This document shows, piece by piece, positions 1-9,004 of a stretch of 64,000 bases of DNA (positions are counted from its first letter, which is position 1; every line of letters begins with the position of its first letter). The position numbers and the translations under genes are program-made. The notes under the pieces are model-generated. The model saw only the letters and a list, made by a program, of their open reading frames with translations. It was not told the DNA's origin and searched no databases. Origin of the DNA: Sphingomonas sp. URHD0057 (GTDB lineage: Bacteria; Pseudomonadota; Alphaproteobacteria; Sphingomonadales; Sphingomonadaceae); NCBI RefSeq assembly GCF_000620665.1, contig NZ_KK211162.1:641764-705763 (forward strand), written 5' to 3'.

Positions 1-38
1 GGCACGCCGGCGGCAGGGTCAGCCTCAGGCCCGCTTGA
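1..38 (+). CDS. dprA: 3' end of probable dprA (DNA processing protein), cut by window edge
   Basis: Only the last 11 codons (from base 3) and a TGA at 36-38 are present, reading HAGGRVSLRPA. This matches the usual end of the C-terminal winged-helix domain of DprA in sphingomonads, and dprA commonly precedes topA in this group. DprA loads RecA on incoming single-stranded DNA during natural transformation. The identification rests on a very short peptide plus gene order, so it is tentative. Confidence 0.5.
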   Translation, partial: HAGGRVSLRPA

Positions 39-88
39 CGAGTGGAATCTCGCGACCCCACCTTTACGCGTATGCGTGAGGACATCCT

Positions 89-2548
89 TTGAAGCTGGTC
101 GTCGTCGAATCGCCGGCCAAGGCGAAAACCATCGAAAAATATCTGGGGAGCGGGCACCGCGTGCTCGCCTCCTTCGGGCACGTGCGCGACCTGCCGCCGA
201 AGGATGGGTCGGTCGATCCCGACCAGGGCTTTGCGATGCAATGGCAAGTTTCGCCCGACCGGTCCAAGCAGCTCAAGGCGATCGCGGATGAAGCGAAGAA
301 CGCCGATGTGCTGATTCTCGCCACCGACCCCGACCGCGAGGGCGAAGCGATCAGCTGGCACGTGCAGGAAGTGCTTCGCCAGAGGAAGGTGCTTCCCGCC
401 AAGGTCGAGCGGGTGACTTTCAACGCGATTACCAATTCGGCGGTCACCGAGGCGATGAAAAAGCCGCGCGGGCTCGACGAGAATCTGATCGATGCGTACC
501 GCGCCCGCCGCGCGCTCGACTATCTCGTCGGTTTCACGCTTTCGCCGATCCTGTGGCGCAAGCTGCCGGGCGCCAAGTCGGCGGGACGGGTGCAGTCGGT
601 CGCCCTGCGGCTGATCGTCGACCGCGAGCGCGAGATCGAGATCTTCAGGCCGCAGGAATATTGGGCCGTCGGCGCCAGCTTCGAAGCCGGCGGCCAGGCC
701 TTCGCGGCACGGCTCGTCCAGCTCGACGGGACCAGGATCGAACGATTGACCATCGGCAACCGCGGCGACGCCGACGCCGCGAAAGCCGTGGTCAAAGCAG
801 GGCGCTTCACCGTGTCCTCAACCGAGACCAAGCCTTTTTCGCGGAACCCGCCGCCGCCGTTCACCACCTCGACGCTGCAGCAGGAAGCGGCGCGCAAGCT
901 CGGCTTTGCCGCGAGTCATACGATGCGCGTCGCCCAGTCGCTCTACGAGGACGGGTTGATTACATATATGCGGACGGACGGGGTCGACATGGCACCCGAG
1001 GCAGTGAGTGCCGCGCGCCGTGCGATCGCGAACCGGTACGATGCGGGTTACGTGCCCGACCGCCCTCGGCAATATCAAAGCAAGATCAAGAATGCGCAGG
1101 AAGCGCACGAGGCAATCCGGCCGACCGATTTCGACCGGTCTCGCGGGGCGTCCGGCGATCACGCCCGGCTCTACGAGCTGGTCTATAATCGCGCGCTCGC
1201 CAGTCAGATGGCCTCGGCGCGCCTGGAACGGACGACGGTGGAACTGACCGACGGGCCGGGCAGGGCGGTGCTTCGGGCGACGGGGCAGGTGATGCTCTTC
1301 CCCGGCTTCATGGCGCTGTACGACGAGGGCCGCGACGATCCGCAGGACGAGGAAGGCGCGCGGATGCCGCTGCTTCATGAGGGCGATGCGCCGGCGAAGA
1401 CCGGGGTCGAGGCGACTCAGCACTTCACTCAGCCGCCGCCGCGTTATTCGGAAGCGAGCCTGGTCAAGCGCCTCGAGGAGCTCGGGATCGGCCGGCCCTC
1501 GACCTACGCGTCGACCCTTCAGACCCTCAAGGACCGCGAATATGTGCGGGTCGAAAAGGGCCGCTTCGTGCCCGAGGAGAGCGGGCGGCTGGTGACGGCA
1601 TTCCTCGAGCGCTTTTTTGAGCGGTACGTCAGCTACGATTACACCGCCGAGCTCGAAGATGAGCTCGACGACGTCTCCGGCGGCCGTCTCGACTGGCAGA
1701 AGCTGCTCGACGACTTTTGGCACGACTTCCGGCCCAAGGCCGGCGAAGTGATGGACCAGCAGCCGTCTGAGATTACCGCGGCGCTCGACGAATTCCTCGC
1801 GCCCTGGCTTTATCCGCCGCGCGCCGACGGCAGCGATCCACGAACCTGCCCCCAATGCGGCAACGGCCGGCTGAGCCTGCGCGGCGGACGGTTCGGCGCC
1901 TTTGTCGCGTGCTCAAACTATCCCGACTGCAAATATACGCAGAAGTTCGGGCAGGGCGGCGATCAGGCGCAGAGCGACGGGCCAACCGAGCTCGGCGAAG
2001 GAATTCTGCTAAAGACCGGGCGCTTCGGGCCTTACGTCGAGCGCGGGGACAAGCGCGCCTCGATCCCCAAGGACGTGCCCGTGGAGGATCTTACGGCCGA
2101 AGTCGCCGAGCGCCTGTTGTCGCTGCCGCGCGAAATCGGGCCGCATCCCGAGACGGGCAAGCCGATCACCGCGTCGATCGGGCGTTACGGCCCATACCTC
2201 GCACATGACGGCAAATATGCGAAGCTCGGCTCGACTGCCGAAGTCTTCGAGACCGGCATGAACGCGGCGGTGGCGAAGCTCGCCGACGCGGCTTCGGGTA
2301 GCGGGCGGGAGCGCGGAGCTTCACGCGAGCCGATCGCGGTCCTCGGCAAGCACGCCAACGGTAAGGACGTGAAGGTGATGGCAGGCCGTTATGGGCCCTA
2401 CGTTAGCGACGGCACGACCCACGCGACCCTGCCCAAGGGCGCCGATCCCAAGGCGATCAGTCTCGATGAAGCCGTTCGACTGATCGATGAAAAAGCCGCC
2501 AAGGGTCCTTCGAAGCGCCCGGCCAGACGAGCGCGGAAGAAGTCCTGA
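89..2548 (+). CDS. topA: DNA topoisomerase I
   Basis: Type IA topoisomerase (819 aa) that relaxes negative supercoils by cutting one strand. The Toprim domain opens at the first residues (VVVESPAKAKTIEKYLG) and carries the acidic motif ATDPDREGEAISWH near residue 90. The catalytic tyrosine lies in GLITYMRTDG (about residue 293). The C-terminal part has a four-cysteine zinc motif (CPQCGNGRL then CSNYPDCKYT, about residues 588-620), then repeated GRYGPYV-type modules and a basic tail. The start is a TTG preceded by GTGAGGAC; no ATG lies upstream of the Toprim motif in this frame. It follows the dprA end by 50 bp. Confidence 0.97.
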   Translation: MKLVVVESPAKAKTIEKYLGSGHRVLASFGHVRDLPPKDGSVDPDQGFAMQWQVSPDRSKQLKAIADEAKNADVLILATDPDREGEAISWHVQEVLRQRKVLPAKVERVTFNAITNSAVTEAMKKPRGLDENLIDAYRARRALDYLVGFTLSPILWRKLPGAKSAGRVQSVALRLIVDREREIEIFRPQEYWAVGASFEAGGQAFAARLVQLDGTRIERLTIGNRGDADAAKAVVKAGRFTVSSTETKPFSRNPPPPFTTSTLQQEAARKLGFAASHTMRVAQSLYEDGLITYMRTDGVDMAPEAVSAARRAIANRYDAGYVPDRPRQYQSKIKNAQEAHEAIRPTDFDRSRGASGDHARLYELVYNRALASQMASARLERTTVELTDGPGRAVLRATGQVMLFPGFMALYDEGRDDPQDEEGARMPLLHEGDAPAKTGVEATQHFTQPPPRYSEASLVKRLEELGIGRPSTYASTLQTLKDREYVRVEKGRFVPEESGRLVTAFLERFFERYVSYDYTAELEDELDDVSGGRLDWQKLLDDFWHDFRPKAGEVMDQQPSEITAALDEFLAPWLYPPRADGSDPRTCPQCGNGRLSLRGGRFGAFVACSNYPDCKYTQKFGQGGDQAQSDGPTELGEGILLKTGRFGPYVERGDKRASIPKDVPVEDLTAEVAERLLSLPREIGPHPETGKPITASIGRYGPYLAHDGKYAKLGSTAEVFETGMNAAVAKLADAASGSGRERGASREPIAVLGKHANGKDVKVMAGRYGPYVSDGTTHATLPKGADPKAISLDEAVRLIDEKAAKGPSKRPARRARKKS

Positions 2549-2551
2549 CGC

Positions 2552-3424
2552 TTATTCGGCGACGTAACGCCAGGGCTGGTCCGGAGCGGCCTTCCGCCAC
2601 ACGGTGAAGAACGGGAATGCCGCCGGCTCGCCCGCCTTGGGCTCCTTGGCGCGGATGAACCCCCAGGTCACGCCGAGATCACCGCTCGTGGCGACCAGCG
2701 CGCCCTTGTCGGGTCCCCAGGTGATCGGCGCCGCGTTTCCTTCGCCGGCCGCCTTGGCGATCGCGGTGTTGCCGAACGTAAAGTCGGAGCCGCCGCCCAT
2801 GTTCATCGCATCTTCCGATCCGAACTCGGCGAAGGCGGGTCCGACGCCGATCTCCTGCGCCCGGTCGGAGAAGGCCTGCTCGGCGGCCTTGAGCGACACC
2901 AGGTTGTCCTGCAGCCGTTGCGGGTCTGGTGCGACCATCTCCACGGGAAGCGCGGGATCGACCCGCGTCGTGATGTCCCCGTCGGCGCTGCCGGCACGCT
3001 TGTAGAAGGCGACTCGCCAGCCCTCCGGCCGCTTCACCCAATAGGCGAGATATTTGGCCCGGCGATCGGGCTTCCCGGCATCGTGAATGAACATGAAGCC
3101 GTAGGTGAACCCCTGAGTGCCGTCGGCCGAGATGCCCGCCCGGATCGGTGACCATTCGGCGCTCGCCGCGGCGTTCGCGGGGTTGCTCTTGAGCGCCTCG
3201 ACGATGGCCGACTTGCCGATCGCAAAATCGAGCTTGGGCGTCGGCATCACGGCGTTTTCGGTCATCATGGCGCTGATCGAATCGACGATGTTCGCCTTGG
3301 CGCCGGCATTGGAAAAAGCGCGGTCGGCAGCGATCAGCTCCGACGCGAGCGTGCGCGGTTCCTGCGCCACCGCAGGAGCCGCGATGACGACCATGCATGC
3401 CAGCGGGAATAGTCTTGAGACCAT
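2552..3424 (-). CDS. Secreted NTF2-like (DUF4440/SnoaL-type) protein, copy 1
   Basis: A 290-aa protein with an N-terminal signal peptide (MVSRLFPLACMVVIAAPAVAQ). Two similar halves can be seen: each begins with an AADRAF/AAEQAFSDRA helix and ends near an aromatic YVAE or YKRAG stretch, as in tandem NTF2-like folds. Motifs such as ISADGTQGFTYGF and GDLGVTWGF are shared with the neighbour at 3570-4493, so the two are tandem paralogues. No catalytic residues can be assigned; a periplasmic role is inferred from the signal peptide. It converges on topA with 3 bp between stops. Confidence 0.8.
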   Translation of the reverse strand: MVSRLFPLACMVVIAAPAVAQEPRTLASELIAADRAFSNAGAKANIVDSISAMMTENAVMPTPKLDFAIGKSAIVEALKSNPANAAASAEWSPIRAGISADGTQGFTYGFMFIHDAGKPDRRAKYLAYWVKRPEGWRVAFYKRAGSADGDITTRVDPALPVEMVAPDPQRLQDNLVSLKAAEQAFSDRAQEIGVGPAFAEFGSEDAMNMGGGSDFTFGNTAIAKAAGEGNAAPITWGPDKGALVATSGDLGVTWGFIRAKEPKAGEPAAFPFFTVWRKAAPDQPWRYVAE

Positions 3425-3510
3425 CGTTGTTCGCTCCTGTTTGCACGGACCTTAGCGAAATCTTTTGGCGGCGGCTCGCCTCGTCGTCGAAGCCTTTGCC
3501 GTTCCATCGA

Positions 3511-3545
3511 AAGAAAGTCCCGCGAGCACGAATGCCCGCGGGACT
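3511..3545 (-). terminator. Rho-independent terminator after the second NTF2-like gene
   Basis: A perfect 9-bp inverted repeat (AGTCCCGCG at 3516-3524, CGCGGGACT at 3537-3545) with a 12-nt loop. On the minus strand the stem is followed by TTTCTTTCG. It lies just downstream of the gene ending at 3570, so the two paralogues are probably transcribed separately. Confidence 0.75.
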
Positions 3546-3569
3546 CCGTCGCCGGCTAGGAGGCCGTAC

Positions 3570-4493
3570 CTACTCGGCGACGTAGCGCCAGGGCACTTGG
3601 GGCGAAACCCGACGCCACACCGTAAACCAGGGGATGCGAGCGAGGCGGCCAGGCGGAACCGTGCCGTTGCGCTCGAGATAGCCGTAGGTGATTCCGAGAT
3701 CGCCGCTCGAGGCGACAAGCACGCCGTCCGGCGCCCAGCGCAGTGGGCTACCCTTGTCGGTCCCGAACCCCGCCGCGATCGCGTCGTTGCCGTAGGTGAA
3801 ATCGGCGCCGCCGCCGACGTTCATCGCATCGGCGCTGCCGTATTTGCGAAATCCGGCGCCCAGGCCAACCACCTGCGATTCATCGGAGAAGGCGCGCTCG
3901 GTCTTGTCGAGATCGGCGCGATAGGCGGCGATGGTCGCAGCATCGGCCGGGACTCCGACCAACCGCTCGGGAACGGCCGCGGGCCTGACGTCGGTCGACA
4001 CCGGGCCCTCGTCGCGCGGGACCAGCTTGAATGCCGCGACGCGCCATCCGGCGGGACGCTTGATCCAATAGGCGACATATTTGTCCAGGACCGGGGGCTT
4101 GCCCGCCATGGTCCGGGTCGCGAAGCCATAAGTGAAGCCTTGCGTCCCGTCCGCGGAAACGCCCGCCCGCACCGGTGCCCAGCCGAGGCTCGACGGATCG
4201 GCGGCGAACGCCTTGCCAAGAAGTTCGACCGCGTCGGAGCGCCCTTTCGCCAAAGGCGGCTGGGGCACGATGAACATGACCACGTCATCATCGAGCATCG
4301 CCGCAACGGCGTCGCCGGCCGGCTTGCCGGCGGCGGCGGCGGCAAAGCCGCGATCCGCGGCGAGCAGATCGTCCGCGACGGCCTGCGGACTTTGACTGAT
4401 GGTGGTGGTAGGCGGCGAAGACTGCGGCGCCGCCAGCGCGGTGACGGAAAGCAACGCAACTGACGCCGCGAGGCCACGCAATGCTGCGCTCAT
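3570..4493 (-). CDS. Secreted NTF2-like (DUF4440/SnoaL-type) protein, copy 2
   Basis: A 307-aa paralogue of the gene at 2552-3424. It has a signal peptide (MSAALRGLAASVALLSVTALA) and the same double NTF2-like layout. Shared blocks include DGTQGFTYGF, AYWIKRPAGWRVAAFK, DAMNVGGGADFTYGN, SSGDLGITYGY and the identical C-terminal end PWRYVAE. Divergence is enough for an old duplication. The function is unknown; relatives are usually annotated only as DUF4440 or nuclear transport factor 2 family proteins. Confidence 0.8.
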   Translation of the reverse strand: MSAALRGLAASVALLSVTALAAPQSSPPTTTISQSPQAVADDLLAADRGFAAAAAGKPAGDAVAAMLDDDVVMFIVPQPPLAKGRSDAVELLGKAFAADPSSLGWAPVRAGVSADGTQGFTYGFATRTMAGKPPVLDKYVAYWIKRPAGWRVAAFKLVPRDEGPVSTDVRPAAVPERLVGVPADAATIAAYRADLDKTERAFSDESQVVGLGAGFRKYGSADAMNVGGGADFTYGNDAIAAGFGTDKGSPLRWAPDGVLVASSGDLGITYGYLERNGTVPPGRLARIPWFTVWRRVSPQVPWRYVAE

Positions 4494-4625
4494 TTCGATC
4501 CTCGATGATTGTTCGACCTGCCTCAGGCTAGGCTGAAGGGCCGCCGATCATCCATGCGGGATCGTCGGGAAAACTGGCCTTAAGGTCACGGGATCGAAGG
4601 TTAAATCGCCTTTGACGACGAGAAT

Positions 4626-5099
4626 TTAAGCCGCTGTCTCGTGCGTCGAGTCCGCGAAGATCGGGCGCTCCTCGATGTCGGTCGACAGGATCACCGCGGT
4701 CTTGGTGTCGCCAAAGCGGGTGAACTCCCGCAGCAACTCGGTCAGGGACGCATTGTCCGCCAGGCGAACCATCAGCACCAGCAGGCTGGGCCCGGTGACT
4801 CGGTAGCAAGCGAATACCGCCTGGTGCTTGCACACCGCGGCAATGCCCTCGGCGTCATTGTTGGCACGCGGCTGGAACTCGATGAGAGCGGAGATCGGCA
4901 GGCCGACCTTCGCCGGATTGATCCTCACCGTGAAGCCCTGGATGACGCCGATGTCGCGGAGGCGCGCAATTCGCTCCGCCACGGTCGGGGCTGACAGCGA
5001 TGTCAGGCGAGCGATCTCCGAGCTCGATCGGCGGCCGTCGACTTCGAGCAATGCCAGGATCTCGCGATCCTTCGCATCGAGATCATGAACTCTGCGCAT
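4626..5099 (-). CDS. Lrp/AsnC family transcriptional regulator
   Basis: A 157-aa regulator: N-terminal winged helix (LDAKDREILALLEVDGRRSS, recognition helix LSAPTVAERIARLRDIG), then a RAM/AsnC ligand-binding domain with the FACYRVTGPSLLVLMVRLAD stretch. The reading frame is open upstream to 5207, but the ATG at 5099 is preceded by GGGGGAA and gives the usual family length. This start lies 17 bp inside the end of the MoeB-like gene, so the two are probably cotranscribed. The effector, probably an amino acid as in the family, cannot be told. Confidence 0.88.
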   Translation of the reverse strand: MRRVHDLDAKDREILALLEVDGRRSSSEIARLTSLSAPTVAERIARLRDIGVIQGFTVRINPAKVGLPISALIEFQPRANNDAEGIAAVCKHQAVFACYRVTGPSLLVLMVRLADNASLTELLREFTRFGDTKTAVILSTDIEERPIFADSTHETAA

Positions 5100-5859
5100 C
5101 GTTTCCCCCGCAAGTTTTACAAGCGCTGTCCTTGGGAATTCTAATGGGTCTGAAATTAAGGGAAAGTCCGTCAAACAGGAACAACTTTCCCGCCCCTTCG
5201 TCCCCAATATCGGCGATTTGTCGAAGAGCGAGCAGGGCCGCGAAGCTGCCCGCGATCGCGCTTACCGCGCCGAGGACCCCGTGGTCTGCGCAATTGTCGC
5301 AATCGTCGTTGTCGAACGCGTCTCCGACGAAGCAGCGGTAGCAGGGCTGGCCGGCCTCCCAGCCGCGAAACAGGCCGACCTGGCCCTGGAATTGCGCTGC
5401 GGCCGCCGAAACCAGCGGAATCCTGAGGCGATGGCTGGAATCCGATACCGCCAGTCGCGTCGCGAAATTATCGCTGCCGTCGAGGATCAAGTCGTGCCCG
5501 CCGAGCAATTCGTCGGCGTTGGTCGCATCGATGCGCTCGCGCACCGGACGAATCTCGATCGTCGGGTTGACGGACCCGGCAAACCCCGCCGCGAGCTCAG
5601 CCTTGGATTGGCCGACCTGGTCGTCGCGAAACAGCCACTGTCGTTGCAGGTTGGAGCGGTCGACGTCGTCGTCGTCAACAATGGTCAGCCGTCCAATCCC
5701 CGCGCCAGTGAGAGCGGGAATCGCCGCGCTACCGATGCCGCCGGCTCCTACGACGACCACTCGCGCCGCCTTGAGCCGCCGTTGGCCCACGCCCCCGATT
5801 TGCGGAAGGACGATGTGGCGCGCGTAACGGTCCAGCTCGTCGTCGCTGAGTTCGGTCAC
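5083..5859 (-). CDS. HesA/MoeB/ThiF family sulfur-carrier adenylyltransferase
   Basis: A 258-aa E1-like enzyme that adenylates the C-terminus of a ubiquitin-like sulfur carrier (MoaD or ThiS) for molybdopterin or thiamine synthesis. Visible are the N-terminal [16 protein letters not shown] motif, the nucleotide-binding loop [12 protein letters not shown] (about residues 35-46), the [20 protein letters not shown] segment, and two CxxC zinc pairs (CYRC, CKTC). [10 protein letters not shown] fits the MoeB crossover-loop region. It lacks a rhodanese domain. Its start overlaps the dut stop by 4 bp. MoeB and ThiF cannot be separated from sequence alone. Confidence 0.9.
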   Translation of the reverse strand: MTELSDDELDRYARHIVLPQIGGVGQRRLKAARVVVVGAGGIGSAAIPALTGAGIGRLTIVDDDDVDRSNLQRQWLFRDDQVGQSKAELAAGFAGSVNPTIEIRPVRERIDATNADELLGGHDLILDGSDNFATRLAVSDSSHRLRIPLVSAAAAQFQGQVGLFRGWEAGQPCYRCFVGDAFDNDDCDNCADHGVLGAVSAIAGSFAALLALRQIADIGDEGAGKLFLFDGLSLNFRPIRIPKDSACKTCGGNDAQSS

Positions 5860-6293
5860 CGGCCGGTGCTTCCGAACCCCCCCGCGCCGCGCGCGGTCTC
5901 GGCCAGCGCTTCGACCTCGATGAAATTTGCCCGGAGCACCGGAGCCGGGACCATCTGGGCGATCCGTTCGCCGCGCCGGATTTCGAACGGTTCGGCGCCG
6001 AGGTTGGCGAGGATCACCTTCACCTCGCCGCGATAGTCGCTGTCGATCGTGCCTGGCGTGTTGAGGCAGGTGATGCCGTGCTTCAGCGCGAGGCCGGAGC
6101 GCGGCCGGACCTGGACTTCATAACCGTGCGGGATCTCGATCGCGAAACCGGTCGCCACGGCATGGCGTTGCCCGGGCCGGAGGACGAGATCTTCGGCCGC
6201 GCAAACGTCGAGGCCGGCGGCATGTTCGGTCGCATATGTCGGCAGCGGAAGGCCGTCGCCATGGGGTAGCCGCGTGAGTTTGATCTCGATCAT
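5856..6293 (-). CDS. dut: Deoxyuridine 5'-triphosphate nucleotidohydrolase (dUTPase)
   Basis: A trimeric dUTPase (145 aa) that converts dUTP to dUMP and pyrophosphate, keeping uracil out of DNA and feeding dTMP synthesis. The five family motifs are in order: [48 protein letters not shown] and the C-terminal arm [11 protein letters not shown]. Length is normal. It overlaps coaB upstream and the MoeB-like gene downstream by 4 bp each, so it sits inside the leftward operon. Confidence 0.96.
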   Translation of the reverse strand: MIEIKLTRLPHGDGLPLPTYATEHAAGLDVCAAEDLVLRPGQRHAVATGFAIEIPHGYEVQVRPRSGLALKHGITCLNTPGTIDSDYRGEVKVILANLGAEPFEIRRGERIAQMVPAPVLRANFIEVEALAETARGAGGFGSTGR

Positions 6294-6925
6294 CCAATCT
6301 CCTCGCCGACGCGCTCGACCAAACGGCGGGCAATCTCTTCCTTAGCCGCTTCGGGCCAATCTTCGATGCCGCCCGCGGTAATCAGGTGCACGCGGTTGCG
6401 CGCTCCGCCCATGACGTCGCCCGACACGTCGTTGGCGACGATCCAGTCGGCCTTTTTGGCGGTCCGCTTTGCCATCCCCTGCTCGACCACCCGCTCGGTC
6501 TCGGCGGCGAAGCCGATGAGCAGCCGGGGCCGCGATGTGCTGGCGCCGAGTTCGGCGAGAATGTCGCGCGTCGGCACGAACGCGAGCGTCGGCGGCCCGT
6601 CGCCCTTCTTGAGCTTGGCGCTGGCCGGCTCGACCCGCCAGTCGGCCACCGCGGCGACGAGGATCGCGACATCGGCGGGGAGGGCGGCAAACACCGCGTC
6701 CGCCAGCTCGGCCGCGGTCTCGACATCGACCCGCTGGACGCCCGTGGGCGTTTCGAGCGCGACCGGTCCGGCAATGAGCGTCACGCGTGCCCCAGCCTCC
6801 GCGGCGGCGGCGGCAACGGCGAAGCCTTGTCGCCCTGACGAACGGTTGGCGAGGACGCGCACGGGGTCGATCGGCTCGTGCGTCGGGCCGGCGGTCACGA
6901 GGATGTGCTTGCCCGCGAGCGTCAC
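6290..6925 (-). CDS. coaB: Phosphopantothenate-cysteine ligase (CoaB half)
   Basis: Second half of what is usually one CoaBC protein: joins 4'-phosphopantothenate and cysteine in coenzyme A synthesis. It shows [43 protein letters not shown] and the [10 protein letters not shown] motif. The GTG start (6923-6925) overlaps the coaC stop as GTGA, with GGCGGA just upstream, so translation is likely coupled. The frame is open further upstream to 7288, but that stretch is antisense-like composition overlapping coaC. About 211 aa. See the finding on the split. Confidence 0.88.
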   Translation of the reverse strand: MTLAGKHILVTAGPTHEPIDPVRVLANRSSGRQGFAVAAAAAEAGARVTLIAGPVALETPTGVQRVDVETAAELADAVFAALPADVAILVAAVADWRVEPASAKLKKGDGPPTLAFVPTRDILAELGASTSRPRLLIGFAAETERVVEQGMAKRTAKKADWIVANDVSGDVMGGARNRVHLITAGGIEDWPEAAKEEIARRLVERVGEEIG

Positions 6926-7467
6926 TTTCCGCCGAGGAAGCCGTGCTGGCCAAGCCAGTCCATGATCTCCTGCGGCTCCGGCAGCCGCCCCCGGCCATAT
7001 TCGCCGCAGGCCATGTCCCCTTCGGCCGGCTCGATCACCTTGACCCCGTCTTCGACCAGCTGCTGAACGTTGCGCCGCGTCGCCGCGTGGAGCCACATCC
7101 GCACATTCATCGCCGGCGCGACCACCACGGGTTTGTCCGTCGCCAGCAACAGCGTCGTCGCGAGGTCGTCGGCGATGCCCGCCGCCATTTTTGCGAGCAG
7201 GTCGGCCGTAGCGGGACAGACGAGCAGGAAGTCGGCCGCTCGGGAAAGCTGGATATGGCCGATCTCGACCTCGTCCTTGAGCTCCCACAGCGATGTGTGA
7301 ACCTGGCTTTCTGCCAGCGTTCCCAGGCTCATCGCGGTGATGAAATGCTCGCCGCCCCTGGTCAGTACCGGCGTCACCTCGTGGCCGGCCTTCTTGAACA
7401 GCCGGACGAGCTCCAGCGCCTTGTAGGCCGCGATGCCGCCGCCGACGATGAGGAGCACCTTTGCCAT
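6922..7467 (-). CDS. coaC: Phosphopantothenoylcysteine decarboxylase (CoaC half)
   Basis: A 181-aa HFCD-type flavoprotein that decarboxylates 4'-phosphopantothenoylcysteine in coenzyme A synthesis. It has the FMN-binding start LLIVGGGIAAYKALELVR, the catalytic-His context SRAADFLLVCPATADLL, the PAMNVRMW motif and the CGEYGRGRLPEP segment. Length matches a stand-alone CoaC; in most bacteria the chain would continue straight into CoaB. It lies 4 bp downstream of ubiB. Confidence 0.93.
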   Translation of the reverse strand: MAKVLLIVGGGIAAYKALELVRLFKKAGHEVTPVLTRGGEHFITAMSLGTLAESQVHTSLWELKDEVEIGHIQLSRAADFLLVCPATADLLAKMAAGIADDLATTLLLATDKPVVVAPAMNVRMWLHAATRRNVQQLVEDGVKVIEPAEGDMACGEYGRGRLPEPQEIMDWLGQHGFLGGK

Positions 7468-7471
7468 CGCT

Positions 7472-9004
7472 CTATCCTAGCACAAACAGGAGCACGGCGC
7501 CGATGCCCGCGCCGATGATTCCTGCGATGGCGTAGCCCTGCCAATTTCGCCGCTCGATCACTGCAATGTCGGGTAGCGGCGGGGCTGGCGGGGCGGCGCC
7601 GCGCGGCGGGTAATATTCGTCGAGGCGGTTGATCAACTCGGGGATCTTTTTCAGTGCCCGGACGACCTCGATGATGCGGTCGGCATAATAGGCTTCCGGC
7701 CCCAGCTCGGAGCGGATCCATTCCTTGAGGAACGGCTCGGCCGTCTCCCACATGTTGATGTCGGGATCGAGCGCGGTCGCGACCCCCTCATTCATCACCA
7801 TCGTCTTTTGCAGCAGCAGCAGGTGGGGCTGCGTTTGCATGTCGAAGTCGCGGGTGATCGAGAACAGAGTCTCGAGCATCCGCCCGACCGAGATTTCCTT
7901 GACTGGCAGCCCACGGATTGGCTCCCCGGCGGCGCGCAGCGCGGTCGCGAACTCGCGCACGCTGTGGTGCGCCGGGACGTATTGCGCGTCGAAGTGGATT
8001 TCGGCGACGCGGTCGTAATTGCCGGTGATCAGGCCGTAGAGGATTTCGGCAAGCCAGACGCGCGCGCGGCGGTCGATCCGCCCCATGATCCCGAAGTCGA
8101 TCGCTCCGATCCGGCCGTCGGGCAGCGCGAACAAATTGCCGTGATGGAGGTCGGCATGGAAGAAGCCGTCCACCACGGCCTGGCGCAGGAAGGCGCGGAC
8201 GAGGATCGCGGCAAGCGCATTGCAGTCGTGACCCGCCTCGATCAGCGCTTCGCGGTCGTTGAGCTTGATCCCGTCGAGCCACTCCATCGTCAGCACGCGG
8301 CGAGCGGTCCGCCGCCAGTCGATTTCCGGGATGTAGTAACCCGGCTCGGCGACCATGTTCTCGCGCAGCTCGGAAGCCGAGGCGCCCTCGCGCTGAAGGT
8401 CGAGCTCACGAGCGGTCCACTGGCGGAAATGGGCGACGACCAGGCGAGGGCGCAACCGTTCCGCCTCGCCGCCGTAGCGCTCGACGTGGGCCGCCGCCCA
8501 TTCGTAGGTCTCGATCGCCCGGGCGAATTCCTCTTCGATGTGCGGACGCAGGACCTTGACCGCAACCTCGCGGCCGTCGGTCGTGACCGCGCGATGGACC
8601 TGCGCGATCGAAGCGGCGCCGATCGGCACCTCGTCAAAGCGCGAATAGATCGCTTCGAGCGGCTGGCCGAATGAGCCCTCGATGGTCTGCCGAATGGCTG
8701 CGAACGGGGCAGGCGGCAGGTCATCCTGCAGCTGCGACAGATTGGCGGCGGCGCGCTCGCCGACCAGGTCCGGTCGGGTCGAAAGGGCCTGGCCGAGCTT
8801 GATTGCCGCCGGGCCGATGTCCTGAAGCGCGCGCGCGTAATCGGGGATGGGCGGCACTCGCGCGCCCAGCCGGGCGATCCGCGCCAGCCGCCGCACCGGG
8901 CGCGGGGTCATCGGGTCTTCCTCGATGCCCTGCAGCGCGCCATGACGCGCCAGCGTCCGGCCCCACTTCAGCAAACGCCACAGATGAGTGACAGAAGTGG
9001 TCAA
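7472..9004 (-). CDS. ubiB: UbiB, ATPase/kinase-like protein of ubiquinone biosynthesis
   Basis: A 510-aa member of the ABC1/ADCK/UbiB family, needed for coenzyme Q synthesis. It shows the family KxGQ motif (IKLGQALSTRPDL), the A-rich loop GAASIAQVHRA, the lysine in VAVKVLRPHI, the catalytic-like FFHADLHHGNLF, and the metal-binding AIDFGIMG. Two hydrophobic helices at the C-terminus (AIAGIIGAGIGAVLLFVLG) anchor it to the inner membrane. Its start overlaps the ubiE stop by 4 bp. Confidence 0.96.
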   Translation of the reverse strand: MTTSVTHLWRLLKWGRTLARHGALQGIEEDPMTPRPVRRLARIARLGARVPPIPDYARALQDIGPAAIKLGQALSTRPDLVGERAAANLSQLQDDLPPAPFAAIRQTIEGSFGQPLEAIYSRFDEVPIGAASIAQVHRAVTTDGREVAVKVLRPHIEEEFARAIETYEWAAAHVERYGGEAERLRPRLVVAHFRQWTARELDLQREGASASELRENMVAEPGYYIPEIDWRRTARRVLTMEWLDGIKLNDREALIEAGHDCNALAAILVRAFLRQAVVDGFFHADLHHGNLFALPDGRIGAIDFGIMGRIDRRARVWLAEILYGLITGNYDRVAEIHFDAQYVPAHHSVREFATALRAAGEPIRGLPVKEISVGRMLETLFSITRDFDMQTQPHLLLLQKTMVMNEGVATALDPDINMWETAEPFLKEWIRSELGPEAYYADRIIEVVRALKKIPELINRLDEYYPPRGAAPPAPPLPDIAVIERRNWQGYAIAGIIGAGIGAVLLFVLG

